From: UBA830 sp038146925
GTDB lineage: Bacteria; Pseudomonadota; Alphaproteobacteria; MPNO01; UBA830
Reading direction: 5' to 3'
Assembly: GCA_038146925.1 (NCBI GenBank)
Contig: JAYQSP010000001.1
Span: forward strand, 124,001-188,000
Length of the DNA: 64,000 nt
A program made the translations under genes and the position numbers. Under the pieces are notes generated by a model that saw only the letters and a list, made by a program, of their open reading frames with translations, had not been told where the DNA came from and did no database searches. Below, piece after piece: positions 8,355 through 17,226 of the stretch. Each line of letters begins with the position of its first letter. Position 1 is the first letter of the stretch.

Positions 8355-9176
8355 CTAGTTCAGGCGGCCCTTCAGCTTCTGAACGATCGACGCCGCGTCG
8401 TGGCGGGCGGCGTCGCTGTCGGCGCGGTCGACGATGATCTGGAATGCGTCGATCGCGGCACCCAGATTGCCCAGCCGGGCCTGCACGATGCCCGCCTCCC
8501 GCCACAGAAACAGCGATTCCGGCGCAAAAAGCAACATCCCGTCGATGACCCGCAAGGCGTCTTCGGGGCGCCCGGCGCGTTCATGCCGGGCTTTAATATT
8601 GTTCTGCAGGCGGATCAGGATGTCCCGATTGCCGACCGCTTCGTAATGCTCGGGAGTCAACTCCGCGTCGAGACCCGCCGTGACTTTCAGAAGTTCCCGC
8701 AGATCCGCCGCCGTCCGTTCGATTCCGTCGTTGAACGGATCGACGATGGTCCGGTCCCGGCCATCGCCGAGACGGATCAGGAAATGGCCGGGGAAATTCA
8801 GCCCGTGCGCCGCATGGCCGTTCGCCCGGGCCGCCTGGAGATACAGGATCCCAAGCGCCACCGGCAATCCCTTCTTGCGGTCGATCACACGCATCAGATT
8901 GGCATTCTGGATGTCGTCGTATGTCAGCGTATCGCCGTGATATCCGTGCGTGTCCAGAACCACGGTATTCAGCGCGGTACGAATATCGTCTCCGGCGCGG
9001 AGCCGACCCCCGACATCGTCCGCCAGCTTCCGGATATGATCGCGGTACCTGTCGGGCGCAACCCCGGGGCGATCCAGCGCCGCGAGCGCCAGGGCCCCCT
9101 CGGCCAGGTCGATGGCGGCGTCGTCGCGCCCGCCGATATCTCGGAGAATGTCTTCTGCGTAGGTGCGCGTTATCAC
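8355..9176 (-). CDS. SirB1-family transglutaminase-like/TPR protein
   Basis: 273 residues. The core has the SirB1 (transglutaminase-like) pattern: NLMRVIDRKKGLPVALGILYLQAAR, then GLNFPGHFLIRLG, then IVDPFNDG. The usual catalytic cysteine position is occupied by VALG here, so protease activity is doubtful, as in most SirB1 proteins. The last 80 residues form tetratricopeptide-like helices (LLFAPESLFLWREAGIVQARLGNLGAAIDAF). The start is GTG 9176, overlapping the stop of the BON lipoprotein gene by four bases (GTGA), so the two are coupled. Biological role in alphaproteobacteria is not established. Confidence 0.8.
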   Translation of the reverse strand: MITRTYAEDILRDIGGRDDAAIDLAEGALALAALDRPGVAPDRYRDHIRKLADDVGGRLRAGDDIRTALNTVVLDTHGYHGDTLTYDDIQNANLMRVIDRKKGLPVALGILYLQAARANGHAAHGLNFPGHFLIRLGDGRDRTIVDPFNDGIERTAADLRELLKVTAGLDAELTPEHYEAVGNRDILIRLQNNIKARHERAGRPEDALRVIDGMLLFAPESLFLWREAGIVQARLGNLGAAIDAFQIIVDRADSDAARHDAASIVQKLKGRLN

Positions 9177-9784
9177 GACGGGTTTTCGGGCGGCCTCTTT
9201 ATCCGGACATAGCTTACCACTTTTTGGACATAGTCGAGGCCGCGGGCATGATTGATGACGCGGTTCAGCTCCTTTCGGCTTTGTGCAACGCCGATCAGGT
9301 AGACTTTGCCGCGCACGGCGTCGATCGAATAGTTGATCGACGATACTTCCTTGTCGAACAGCAGCCTGGATTTCAGCTGGGTCGCAATCCAGGTGTCGCG
9401 GCCATAGCCGGTGATGCCGTCCGATTCCGCAACCTCGATTTCATTGATAACCTCGGTCACGCCCTCTGCCTGCCACGCGAGACGAACCGCGCGCGCCTGC
9501 ATCTCGGGCGTGTCCAGCGCCCCGGTCAGCAACACGCGGCCTCCGTAAACCTGAAAACCGATTTTACGCCACAGGCGTTCGTCGTCGCCGGAATAGAGCG
9601 CATTCAGACGCAGCCGGATCGCCGTGTCGTCCGCGGCGCCCGACAGGCCGCGCTCTTCCATGGCGGCGGTGCCTGCGGTTGCGCCGGCGCCGATCACCGT
9701 GCCGGCACAGCCGGGAAGAATCAGCGCGGCGGCCAGAGCTATACACGTCGTCACGGGAATCAGCTGGAATCTGCGTCGGAACAT
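9173..9784 (-). CDS. BON-domain outer-membrane lipoprotein
   Basis: 203 residues from ATG 9784. An N-terminal signal with basic FRRRF, a hydrophobic stretch and lipobox ILPGC (Cys26) marks it as a lipoprotein. Two BON domains follow: one around GFQVYGGRVLLTGALDTPEMQARAVRLAW, and one around WIATQLKSRLLFDKEVSSINYSIDAVRGKVYLIG. The DolP (YraP) family, which guards outer-membrane integrity, has this layout. The gene sits by yraN and rsmI, as dolP does in enterobacteria (rsmI/lpoA/yraN/.../yraP), which supports a DolP-like role. Translation is coupled to the SirB1-like gene downstream. Confidence 0.88.
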   Translation of the reverse strand: MFRRRFQLIPVTTCIALAAALILPGCAGTVIGAGATAGTAAMEERGLSGAADDTAIRLRLNALYSGDDERLWRKIGFQVYGGRVLLTGALDTPEMQARAVRLAWQAEGVTEVINEIEVAESDGITGYGRDTWIATQLKSRLLFDKEVSSINYSIDAVRGKVYLIGVAQSRKELNRVINHARGLDYVQKVVSYVRIKRPPENPS

Positions 9785-9876
9785 GATGCGTCTCTCTCTT
9801 TGCGGGCAAGATGGCGTAGGATGCGCCGCGCCGCCCAACCGGACATGGAGCCGAGATGAAACCGGCACGAATTTGC

Positions 9877-10245
9877 CTAATCCCCTGATTCGCTCCAAGC
9901 GTTGATTATATGTTGCGGCCATGCGCCGCGGACAATCAACACCGCGTCGAACCGCTGATCGAGACCTGCAAGGTCGGCCCGTCCCGAAAGATACTGCGCG
10001 GCGGCACGCGCGATGCGCGACATTTGCCGGGGCTGAATCGAGGCCGCGGCATCGGCGCGGGAGGTCCTTGCCTTTACTTCGACAAACACGATCGCTCGGC
10101 CGCGCCGCGCGACGATATCGATTTCGCCGGCAGGCAGGCGCGCGCGGCGGTCGAGTATGCTGTATCCCTTGATGCGCAGCAGCGCGACGGCGATCGTTTC
10201 CGCCCGGCGGCCGCGGCGTTCGCGGCGGCGGCGGTCAGACGCCAT
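9877..10245 (-). CDS. YraN family (UPF0102) putative endonuclease
   Basis: 122 residues from ATG 10245, which overlaps the end of rsmI by 11 bp; an upstream ATG at 10314 would sit deep inside rsmI. The protein has an Arg-rich start, then RRAETIAVALLRIKGYSILDRR and the nuclease-fold signature GEIDIVARR...FVEVKAR, with the Asp and the ExK pair expected of PD-(D/E)XK nucleases. UPF0102 proteins are widespread and functionally unassigned. Position after rsmI and next to an LpoA-like gene is conserved across Proteobacteria. Confidence 0.88.
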   Translation of the reverse strand: MASDRRRRERRGRRAETIAVALLRIKGYSILDRRARLPAGEIDIVARRGRAIVFVEVKARTSRADAAASIQPRQMSRIARAAAQYLSGRADLAGLDQRFDAVLIVRGAWPQHIINAWSESGD

Positions 10246-11176
10246 CGGGGTCGCGGGAAAGGTCGAGCGCCCGGCGGTAGATCTCCTTGCGAGGGGCGCC
10301 GGTCGCCGCGGCAACGGTCGCCGCGGCGTCCCGAACGCTCATCCCGGACAGCGCCTCGGTCAGAAGCGCGTCGATATCGTCAGCGCCGGCGGGCATGTCC
10401 TCAGGCGGGCCGACGACGACGACGACCTCGCCCTTTGGGGCATCCGTTTCGCGATAGATCTCGGCGAGCTTAGAAAGACGGCCCCGCGTCATCTCTTCAT
10501 AAAGTTTCGTAAGTTCTCGGGCGACAACAGCCGGCCGGTCTCCGAGGCCGTCCGCCAGCGCCGCCAGCGACGGGGCGAGACGACGCGGCGACTCGAGGAA
10601 GATCAGGGTCGCGCGCAGGGTCGCGAATTCGGCGATTGTGTCGCGGCGCGCTTTTTCCCTGGACGGCAGATAGCCTGCAAAAAGAAACCTGTCAGTCGGC
10701 AGACCCGACAGGACAAGAGCAGTCAGCGGCGACGACGGACCAGGCGCCGCCGTGACATAGACACCGGCATCGACCGCCCGCGCGACCAGCTTGTAACCTG
10801 GATCCGAAATAAGAGGCGTTCCCGCGTCGGACACCAGTGCCACAGTTTCGCCACTTTCCAGCCGTTTAATAATACCGTCGCGCACATTCTCGGAACTGTG
10901 GTCGTGATAGGCGATCATCCGGGTTCGGATGCCGCGGGAAGACAGCAGCTTGCCGGTGACCCGTGTGTCTTCGCAGGCGACGACGTCGGCGCCGGACAGT
11001 ATCGCGGCGGCGCGGTCCGTGAGATCGCCGAGATTGCCGATCGGCGTTGCGACGACATAAAGCCCGGAACGCAGTTGCGCCGCCGGGCGTTTACTTGCGG
11101 CGGACGCATCGCTAGGGTGCCCGCCGTCCGTTTCGGGGGGAACGGGTAATTTGCCGTTATCGGGGATCGGAACCAT
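10235..11176 (-). CDS. rsmI: 16S rRNA (cytidine(1402)-2'-O)-methyltransferase
   Basis: 313 residues. RsmI uses S-adenosylmethionine to 2'-O-methylate C1402 in the decoding centre of 16S rRNA. Signature segments are GLYVVATPIGNLGDLTDRA, the CEDTR motif, LVSDAGTPLISDPGYKLV and PGPSSPLTALVLSGLPTDRFLFAGYLPSR. The first 36 residues before GLYVV are longer than usual, but no better start codon exists downstream. The ATG lies only 2 bp from the ATG of the divergent lipoprotein gene at 11179, so each promoter must lie inside the other gene or transcripts are nearly leaderless. Confidence 0.95.
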   Translation of the reverse strand: MVPIPDNGKLPVPPETDGGHPSDASAASKRPAAQLRSGLYVVATPIGNLGDLTDRAAAILSGADVVACEDTRVTGKLLSSRGIRTRMIAYHDHSSENVRDGIIKRLESGETVALVSDAGTPLISDPGYKLVARAVDAGVYVTAAPGPSSPLTALVLSGLPTDRFLFAGYLPSREKARRDTIAEFATLRATLIFLESPRRLAPSLAALADGLGDRPAVVARELTKLYEEMTRGRLSKLAEIYRETDAPKGEVVVVVGPPEDMPAGADDIDALLTEALSGMSVRDAAATVAAATGAPRKEIYRRALDLSRDPDGV

Positions 11177-11178
11177 AG

Positions 11179-12600
11179 ATGACGCTTTTTTCCGACTTTA
11201 GCCGTTTGGGTGCCATTTTCGTCTGTATTTCAGCAATGTCGCTGACAGGCTGTCAGGATACGGCAACCGGTGGCGGAGGCAACGGTCCCGTTTTGTCGGG
11301 TGCGGCCAGCGCGTCCCGGGTCGAAACACCGCTGCCCGGCGACCCGGCGCCCGGGGAAGGGCCGCAAACCCCGCCATTGGCGGAAACCCCGCCGCCGTCA
11401 GTCGAGGTCGGGACCGCACCGGCGCAGGAGAACATTCTGCTGACACCGCCTGAGAATCTGCGCAACCAGGTGCGCGTTGCACTTCTGGTGCCCCTTAGCG
11501 GAGAACGCAGCGCCGTAGGCAAGGCATTGCTGGATGCGGCCACGCTTGCGGTGTTCGACATTGCGGATGGCAATTTCGTCCTCGTGCCGATCGATACAAA
11601 AGGAACCGCAGAAGGCGCGGCGGCGGCGGCGGAAGAAGCCGTGTCCGCCGGCGTGAAGCTGGTTATCGGGCCCGTATTTTCCGAATCAGTCAGCGCGGCG
11701 GCGCCGTCGATACTCGACGCAGGGCTGAACATGCTGGCGTTTTCGAATAATCGAGCCGTGTCGGAACCCGGCGTTTATCTGTCGGGGCTGTCGCCCGAAG
11801 CGCAGATCGAACGTGTCGTGACCTATGCGGCGGGACGCGGACTTAGGCGAATCGGCGTACTTGTGCCGCCGGGACCGTTCGGGTTGCGGGTGACCGATGC
11901 CCTTCGCGGCGCGGCCGCCAGCGGCGGCATGGAAGTGACCCGCATTCAGGAATACGGAAATTCCCCGGACGAAATTGCGGCATCGGTCAGAACGATCAGC
12001 GACTACGACGACCGCCGCGCGGCGCTCCTGCAACAGAGAAAAGAGCTCGAGGGACGTGAGGACGAAGGATCGCGCAGAGCCCTCGCGCGGCTCGAGATTC
12101 TGGAGACGATCGGCCCGGTGCCTTTCGATGCGCTTTTGGTGGCGGCGTCCGGCCCGGAACTCATAAACGCCGCGGCGCAATTGGGTAATTACGATATCGA
12201 TACGAAACGTACCCGCATTCTGGGGATGTCCGACTGGATCGCCGAGGACACCGGCCGGGAACCGTCCCTGGTCGGTGCCTGGTTTGCCACGCCGCCCGTT
12301 CGGGCGGCGGAGGATTTCGCCGTCAAGTTCCGCAATATGTATGAAGCCCCGCCGCCCGCGATCACGGCGTCTGCCTACGATCTTGTCGCGCTCGCCGCCA
12401 TTCTGGGGTCCCAGGAGGGCGGGCCCAGATTCGACCGGGAGACTCTGACCTCGGAAACGGGATTTGCCGGTGTCGGCGGTCTTTTCCGGCTTCGGGACAA
12501 TGGTTTATCTGAGAGAAGTCTCGAAGTCCGGGAAGTACGGCAACGTGGCAGCCGCGTGATCGACAAGGCACGCGAGAGCTTCGAGAACCTGACCAACTAG
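11179..12600 (+). CDS. Penicillin-binding-protein activator, LpoA-like lipoprotein
   Basis: 473 residues. Signal peptide with lipobox SLTGC (Cys25) is followed by a Pro/Gly-rich linker to about residue 90 and a periplasmic-binding (Leu/Ile/Val-type) fold. That fold starts at VRVALLVPLSGERSAVGKALLDAATLAVFD and includes LVIGPVFSESVSAAAP and MLAFSNNRAV. This matches the LpoA/YraM C-terminal domain, which activates PBP1A-type peptidoglycan synthases from the outer membrane. LpoA is likewise next to rsmI and yraN in gamma-proteobacteria. The enterobacterial N-terminal TPR domain is absent, as is usual in alphaproteobacteria. Activator function is inferred from fold and context. Confidence 0.85.
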   Translation: MTLFSDFSRLGAIFVCISAMSLTGCQDTATGGGGNGPVLSGAASASRVETPLPGDPAPGEGPQTPPLAETPPPSVEVGTAPAQENILLTPPENLRNQVRVALLVPLSGERSAVGKALLDAATLAVFDIADGNFVLVPIDTKGTAEGAAAAAEEAVSAGVKLVIGPVFSESVSAAAPSILDAGLNMLAFSNNRAVSEPGVYLSGLSPEAQIERVVTYAAGRGLRRIGVLVPPGPFGLRVTDALRGAAASGGMEVTRIQEYGNSPDEIAASVRTISDYDDRRAALLQQRKELEGREDEGSRRALARLEILETIGPVPFDALLVAASGPELINAAAQLGNYDIDTKRTRILGMSDWIAEDTGREPSLVGAWFATPPVRAAEDFAVKFRNMYEAPPPAITASAYDLVALAAILGSQEGGPRFDRETLTSETGFAGVGGLFRLRDNGLSERSLEVREVRQRGSRVIDKARESFENLTN

Positions 12601-12647
12601 AACGTTGTCATCTCGGACGGCGCCGGTTCCGCCCGGAATGACCGGCT

Positions 12648-13856
12648 TCAGACGAATTCGGAGACCAGGGCCTCGGTCAGGGCGTTGAGACGCAGTCGCC
12701 CGGACGCCGTGGCGCGCAAACCGGCAGCATCCAGCTCGATCAGTCCGGCTTCCTGTAAGACCTTCGTCCGTGCGCCGTCGAGGCAGTCCTCAAGCTTCCT
12801 GCCGGTGCGCCGGGCAAAAAGGCGCCGGTCGATACCCTCGGACAATCGCATCCCCATCAACAGGTATTCGATAATTTGTTCCGGCCCCGTAATTATCTCG
12901 AAAACCCGCGTCGCGTGGCCTCTCTGTCCGATGGATCCCAGCCAGTTGGCCGGTAACGGCACCTGTTCGCTCCGATAGCGTTGCCCGTCGATCGTGAGCC
13001 GGCCGTGGGCGCCGGGACCGATACCGGCATAGTCTCCGCCACGCCAGTAAATGAGGTTGTGACGGCTTTCCTGGCCGATAACCGCGTAGTTTGACACTTC
13101 ATAAGCGTGCAGGCCTGCTTTCAGGACACTTTCACCCGTTAATTCGTACAGATCGGCCGCCAATTCGTCGTCGGGTAGGTCGAAAGCGCCGTTCCGGTGG
13201 TCGGAATAGAAAGTCGTGCCTTTCTCGATCGTCAATTGATACAACGAGAGGTGTTCCGGACTGAACCCAAGCGCCCGGTCCAACTGACGGGCCCAATCTT
13301 CCGGGTTCTGACCAGGCAATGCGTATATCAGGTCGAAAGACGTGCGATCAAAGGTTTGTTTCGCAATCGTAATGGCATTGGCCGCCGCGTCTGCGCTGTG
13401 AGCCCGGCCCAGAAAACGCAGGGCTTCATTGTCGAAGGACTGAACGCCGACGGAAACGCGATTCACGCCCGCCGCTCTGAAATCCGCAAATTTCCGGGCT
13501 TCTACGGACGACGGGTTGGCTTCGAGCGTTATTTCGATGTCGGGGGCGACATCCCAGTATCGGGGCAGCGCCTCCAGGATCGCCGCAACCGTGTCCGGTG
13601 GCATGAGGGACGGCGTACCGCCTCCGAAAAACACCGTATCCAGGCGGCGGCCTTTTGTTTTGTTACCGAAATGATCCAGTTCCGCCAAGAGGCCCGACTG
13701 CCATGCCTTGTGATCGACGGCATCGGATACGTGGGAATTGAAATCGCAGTAGGGACACTTGGACACGCAGAAAGGCCAGTGGACGTAAAGCCCGAAACCA
13801 CCCGGTATTTTGACGGGATTCGAAACCCGGTTGTGTCGGCCGGTATCGGCGCTCAT
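12648..13856 (-). CDS. hemW: Radical SAM heme chaperone HemW
   Basis: 402 residues. The radical-SAM cysteines appear as CVSKCPYC (C-x3-C-x2-C) in GLYVHWPFCVSKCPYCDFNSH. Other HemW features are VFFGGGTPSLM, EITLEANPSS, RVSVGVQSFD, HLSLYQLTIEKGT, GIGPGAHGR and the C-terminal HemN_C helix bundle. The HNLIYWRGGDYAGIGPGAH region belongs to HemW rather than to coproporphyrinogen dehydrogenase HemN. HemW binds and delivers heme. The gene is last of three in rph-rdgB-hemW, 15 bp after rdgB; this order is common in alphaproteobacteria. Confidence 0.93.
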   Translation of the reverse strand: MSADTGRHNRVSNPVKIPGGFGLYVHWPFCVSKCPYCDFNSHVSDAVDHKAWQSGLLAELDHFGNKTKGRRLDTVFFGGGTPSLMPPDTVAAILEALPRYWDVAPDIEITLEANPSSVEARKFADFRAAGVNRVSVGVQSFDNEALRFLGRAHSADAAANAITIAKQTFDRTSFDLIYALPGQNPEDWARQLDRALGFSPEHLSLYQLTIEKGTTFYSDHRNGAFDLPDDELAADLYELTGESVLKAGLHAYEVSNYAVIGQESRHNLIYWRGGDYAGIGPGAHGRLTIDGQRYRSEQVPLPANWLGSIGQRGHATRVFEIITGPEQIIEYLLMGMRLSEGIDRRLFARRTGRKLEDCLDGARTKVLQEAGLIELDAAGLRATASGRLRLNALTEALVSEFV

Positions 13857-13871
13857 GCGACCGGGTTCCTG

Positions 13872-14474
13872 TCAGGCGGCAGGGAAACAGGCGTCGATCA
13901 ACTTGCGGAATGCCACCGCGCGATGGCTTTTTGCGTGCTTTTCCGCGGGATCGATCTCGCCGTAGGTGCCGGTGTCGCCGTCCGCGAGGAACATCGGATC
14001 GTAGCCGAATCCCCGATTGCCGCGGGGCGGCCAGACAAGCGTACCGTCGACCGTGCCCTCGAACACTTCCGAATGCCCGTCGGGCCAGGTCAACGCCAGG
14101 GCGCAGACGAAACGGGCACCGCGATCCGCCGTATCGCCCATTTCGTTGTTTACCCGCGCCATGGCCATATCGAAATCCTTTTCCGGCCCGCCCCAGCGCG
14201 CGGAGTATATACCGGGCGCGCCGTCCAGGGCATTGACCGCCAGACCGGAATCGTCGGCCAGTGCGGGCAGATTTGCCGCCAATGCCGCAGCATCCGCCTT
14301 TAGTTTCGCATTCGCAACGAATGTGAGGCCGGTTTCCTCCGGTTCCGGCAGATTCAGTTCCGCTGCCGAAACGACCTCGACTGACCAAGGGGCGAGCAGC
14401 TCTCCGATCTCACGCACCTTGCCGGGGTTGTGACTGGCGATAATCAGTCTGTTTTCTGTGAACCGGCGCGCCAA
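13872..14474 (-). CDS. rdgB: XTP/dITP pyrophosphatase (RdgB/HAM1)
   Basis: 200 residues. RdgB hydrolyses dITP, dXTP and dHAPTP to monophosphates and keeps non-canonical purines out of DNA. Signature pieces are LIIASHNPGKVREI, LADDSGLAVNALDGAPGIYSARWGG, WPPRGNRGFGYDPMF and EKHAKSHRAVAFRKL. The start is a TTG at 14474, two bases after the rph stop; no ATG or GTG gives the family N-terminus, so coupling to rph is likely. Confidence 0.94.
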   Translation of the reverse strand: MARRFTENRLIIASHNPGKVREIGELLAPWSVEVVSAAELNLPEPEETGLTFVANAKLKADAAALAANLPALADDSGLAVNALDGAPGIYSARWGGPEKDFDMAMARVNNEMGDTADRGARFVCALALTWPDGHSEVFEGTVDGTLVWPPRGNRGFGYDPMFLADGDTGTYGEIDPAEKHAKSHRAVAFRKLIDACFPAA

Positions 14475-14476
14475 GG

Positions 14477-15193
14477 TCAGTCCGCCAGCGCCATGGTTTG
14501 TGCCGTGGTCAGTTCGCCGATGCCTTTCTTAGCGAGTTCCAGCAGGTGCAGGAAGGCTTCCTCGGAAAACGGATCCTTCTCGGCGGTGCACTGAATTTCG
14601 ACGATCCCGCCGGACCCGGTCAGCACGAAGTTGGCATCGGCCTCGGCGTTGGAATCTTCCGGATAATCGAGATCGAGAACCGGCGTGCCTTCGAAAATGC
14701 CGCAGGAAACGGCGGCGATCGACCCGGTAATCGGATCGGCGGTCAGCGCGCCGGATCGCACCAGCGCATCGGTGGCGATTTTCAGCGCCACCCAGGCGCC
14801 GGTGATCGAGGCGGTCCGCGTGCCGCCGTCGGCCTGTATCACATCGCAATCGAGACGGATCTGGCGTTCGCCCAGCGCTTCGAGATCGATCACGGCCCGC
14901 AGGGACCTGCCGATCAGCCGCTGGATTTCCTGCGTCCGGCCGGATTGCTTGCCGCGCGCGGCTTCGCGGTCGGTCCGGTCATGGGTCGATCGCGGCAGCA
15001 TGCCGTATTCTGCCGTCACCCAGCCGTGGCCGGAATTGCGCATCCACGGCGGTACGCGCTCCTCGACGGTGGCGTTGCACAATACGTGCGTATCGCCGAA
15101 TTTCGCGAGACACGATCCTTCGGCATAAGGCGTGAAACCCGTTTCGAGAGTCACGGATCGCATCTGGTCGGGGGAGCGGCCGGAAGGGCGCAT
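14477..15193 (-). CDS. rph: Ribonuclease PH
   Basis: 238 residues from ATG 15193, which follows a strong AGGAGAA ribosome site; the upstream ATG at 15232 is less likely. RNase PH is a phosphorolytic exoribonuclease that trims the 3' ends of tRNA precursors. The family opening RPSGRSPDQMRSVTLETGF, the AEGSCLAKFGDTHVLCNATVEERVP strand, GWVTAEYGMLPRSTH, RQIRLDCDVIQADGGTRTASITGAWVAL and the C-terminal GGIVEIQ segment are all present. It leads the rph-rdgB-hemW operon and is divergent from hrcA, the usual alphaproteobacterial arrangement. Confidence 0.96.
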   Translation of the reverse strand: MRPSGRSPDQMRSVTLETGFTPYAEGSCLAKFGDTHVLCNATVEERVPPWMRNSGHGWVTAEYGMLPRSTHDRTDREAARGKQSGRTQEIQRLIGRSLRAVIDLEALGERQIRLDCDVIQADGGTRTASITGAWVALKIATDALVRSGALTADPITGSIAAVSCGIFEGTPVLDLDYPEDSNAEADANFVLTGSGGIVEIQCTAEKDPFSEEAFLHLLELAKKGIGELTTAQTMALAD

Positions 15194-15285
15194 GGGATTC
15201 TCCTGCATTGGAAGTGGGCGCAAGCTATCCAAGCCTCGGCCCTGCGTAAAGCCGGTTGACTCCTGCCGTCAAAATCGACTGGCCG

Positions 15286-15313
15286 TTGACAATCTATCGG
15301 CCCACACTACATT
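15286..15313 (+). promoter_or_regulatory. Candidate sigma-70 promoter for hrcA-grpE
   Basis: TTGACA at 15286-15291 and TACATT at 15308-15313 are separated by 16 bp, in the 143-bp gap between rph and hrcA, about 24 bp before the hrcA start. This is the best -35/-10 pair in the gap. No CIRCE repeat (TTAGCACTC-N9-GAGTGCTAA) is visible, so autoregulation by HrcA is not supported here. Confidence 0.5.
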
Positions 15314-15336
15314 CCCTGCGCGTTTCGGTGATCGAG

Positions 15337-16410
15337 ATGAATAGCCCGAATACCAGCATCATAAACGAACTGAACGACCGGTCGCGCGACGTGTTTCGCG
15401 AAATCGTCGAGGCCTATGTCGCCGACGGCGAACCGGTCGGCTCGCGCACGCTGTCGCAGCGTCTGCAGATGCCCGTGTCGCCGGCCACCATTCGCAATGT
15501 GATGGCGGACCTGGAAGACATGGGGCTGCTCTATGCGCCGCACAAATCCGCCGGCCGCCTGCCGACCGATGCGGGGCTGCGCATGTTCGTCGACGGCCTG
15601 CTGGAAATCGGCGATCTGAGCTCCGAGGACCGTGAAAATATCGAAGCCCGCTGCGTCGCCCACGGCACCAATCTGGACGAAGCGCTCGGCGAAGCGACGT
15701 CGCTGCTGTCGGGTCTCGCGCAATGCGCCGGTCTGGTCGTCGCGCCCAAGACCGCACGCCCCCTGAAACACGTCGAGTTCGTCAATCTGGGCGACGGCCG
15801 CGTGCTGGCCGTTCTGGTCACGGACGAGGGCTTCGTCGAGAACCGCATCATCGACATGCCGCCGGGCACGCCGCCGTCGGCGCTGGTGCAGGCCGGCAAC
15901 TATCTCAACGCGCGCCTGGCCGGCAAGACCATCGACGACGCGCGACGCGCCATCGCCAGCGAAATCGAACAGCGCCGCGCGCAGATCGACGAAATCACAG
16001 GCAACCTGATCGATGCCGGCCTCGCCGCCTGGTCGGGCACCGACAATAAAGGCAGCAACGCCGGCGCCGGTACGCTGATCGTCAAGGGCCAGTCGCGCCT
16101 GCTGGACGAAATTTCGGCCGTACAGGATCTGGAACGGGTACGCGGTCTTTTCCAGGCGCTGGAAACCGAAGAACTTCTCGTCAAACTTCTGGACGTCACC
16201 GACACCGCGGAGGGCGTGCAGATTTTTATCGGCGCGGAAAACACGCTGTTCGACCAGGCCGGCTGTTCGCTGGTGGTCGCGCCGTTCAAGGGCGAAAGCC
16301 AGACCATTGTCGGCGCCATCGGCGTCATCGGGCCGACACGGCTGAACTACGCCCGCATCATTCCCATGGTCGATTACACCGCCCGGGTGATCGACCGGAT
16401 CATCGGATAA
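15337..16410 (+). CDS. hrcA: Heat-inducible transcription repressor HrcA
   Basis: 357 residues from ATG 15337; an in-frame ATG at 15256 would overlap the promoter. HrcA binds CIRCE operators of groESL/dnaK genes as a dimer. The winged-helix N-terminus reads LNDRSRDVFREIVEAYVADGEPVGSRTLSQRL...SPATIRNVMADLEDMGLL. The C-terminal sensing domain ends with the typical IGPTRLNYARIIPMVDYTARVIDRI. grpE follows 13 bp after the stop, so hrcA-grpE is an operon. No CIRCE copy was seen in the window, so its targets (probably groESL) lie elsewhere. Confidence 0.96.
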   Translation: MNSPNTSIINELNDRSRDVFREIVEAYVADGEPVGSRTLSQRLQMPVSPATIRNVMADLEDMGLLYAPHKSAGRLPTDAGLRMFVDGLLEIGDLSSEDRENIEARCVAHGTNLDEALGEATSLLSGLAQCAGLVVAPKTARPLKHVEFVNLGDGRVLAVLVTDEGFVENRIIDMPPGTPPSALVQAGNYLNARLAGKTIDDARRAIASEIEQRRAQIDEITGNLIDAGLAAWSGTDNKGSNAGAGTLIVKGQSRLLDEISAVQDLERVRGLFQALETEELLVKLLDVTDTAEGVQIFIGAENTLFDQAGCSLVVAPFKGESQTIVGAIGVIGPTRLNYARIIPMVDYTARVIDRIIG

Positions 16411-16423
16411 GAAAGCAGAAAAC

Positions 16424-17053
16424 GTGAACGATCAGGACAAGAACAATCAGGACATTCCGGAAGCGGCGAACGACGAAGAAACGCCGGAGGAAGAGGTAGT
16501 CGAGCAGAAAGTTTCCGAAGCGGAAAAGACAGGCTCCGGCGACGACGGGGACATGACGCCGGAGGAAGAAGTCGCCGAGCTGAAGGACAAACTGCTGCGG
16601 ACGCTTGCGGATATGGAAAACCTGCGGCGGCGGTCGCAGAAGGATCGCGAAGACGCGCTGAAATACAGTTCGGCCAATTTCGCGCGCGACATGCTGTCCG
16701 TTGCCGACAATCTGCGTCGCGCCATCGATTCGATCCCGGAAGACGGCGATCCCGACGGCGCGGCCCTGGTCGGATTTATCGAAGGCATATCGCTTACCGA
16801 GAAAGAACTGCTGTCGACGCTGGAACGCCACGGCATCCGGAAGATCGACCCGATGGGCGAGAAGTTCGACCCACAGTTCCACGAGGCGATGTTCGAAATC
16901 CCGAGCGCGGAGGCCGAAAACGGCACCGTGCTTCAGGTCGTGGAGGTCGGCTACGTGATCCACGACCGGCTGTTGCGCCCCGCCAAGGTCGGTATCGCCA
17001 AGGCCGGCCCGGCGCCATCCGGGCCAGGGGACCAGGTCGATACCACTGGGTAA
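16424..17053 (+). CDS. grpE: Nucleotide exchange factor GrpE
   Basis: 209 residues from GTG 16424. GrpE releases ADP from DnaK. The acidic N-terminus (many Glu/Asp to residue 50) leads into the long helix VAELKDKLLRTLADMENLRRRSQKDREDALKYS. The beta-domain signature FDPQFHEAMFEIPSAEAENGTVLQVVEVGYVIHDRLLRPAKVGIAK follows. Second gene of the hrcA-grpE operon; its partner genes dnaK-dnaJ lie 2.5 kb downstream, beyond two interrupted genes. Confidence 0.96.
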   Translation: MNDQDKNNQDIPEAANDEETPEEEVVEQKVSEAEKTGSGDDGDMTPEEEVAELKDKLLRTLADMENLRRRSQKDREDALKYSSANFARDMLSVADNLRRAIDSIPEDGDPDGAALVGFIEGISLTEKELLSTLERHGIRKIDPMGEKFDPQFHEAMFEIPSAEAENGTVLQVVEVGYVIHDRLLRPAKVGIAKAGPAPSGPGDQVDTTG

Positions 17054-17226
17054 CCGCGGGCAACGCACAACCGGTTGTTACCGTTCGTCGTTCGGACTAG
17101 GGTGAACCGAATCCAGAGAGCTGTGTGCAGATCGTGGCCGCGCAACGGATAGGCGGTGTCTGCGCGCAACGGTGCCGGGGCGGTCCCGGGGCCGGACCCC
17201 CGAGCGCACCGACCACGGAAGCCAAC

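Noticed and set aside
15194..15336. CIRCE operator upstream of hrcA
   Set aside because: No TTAGCACTC-N9-GAGTGCTAA repeat or close variant found.
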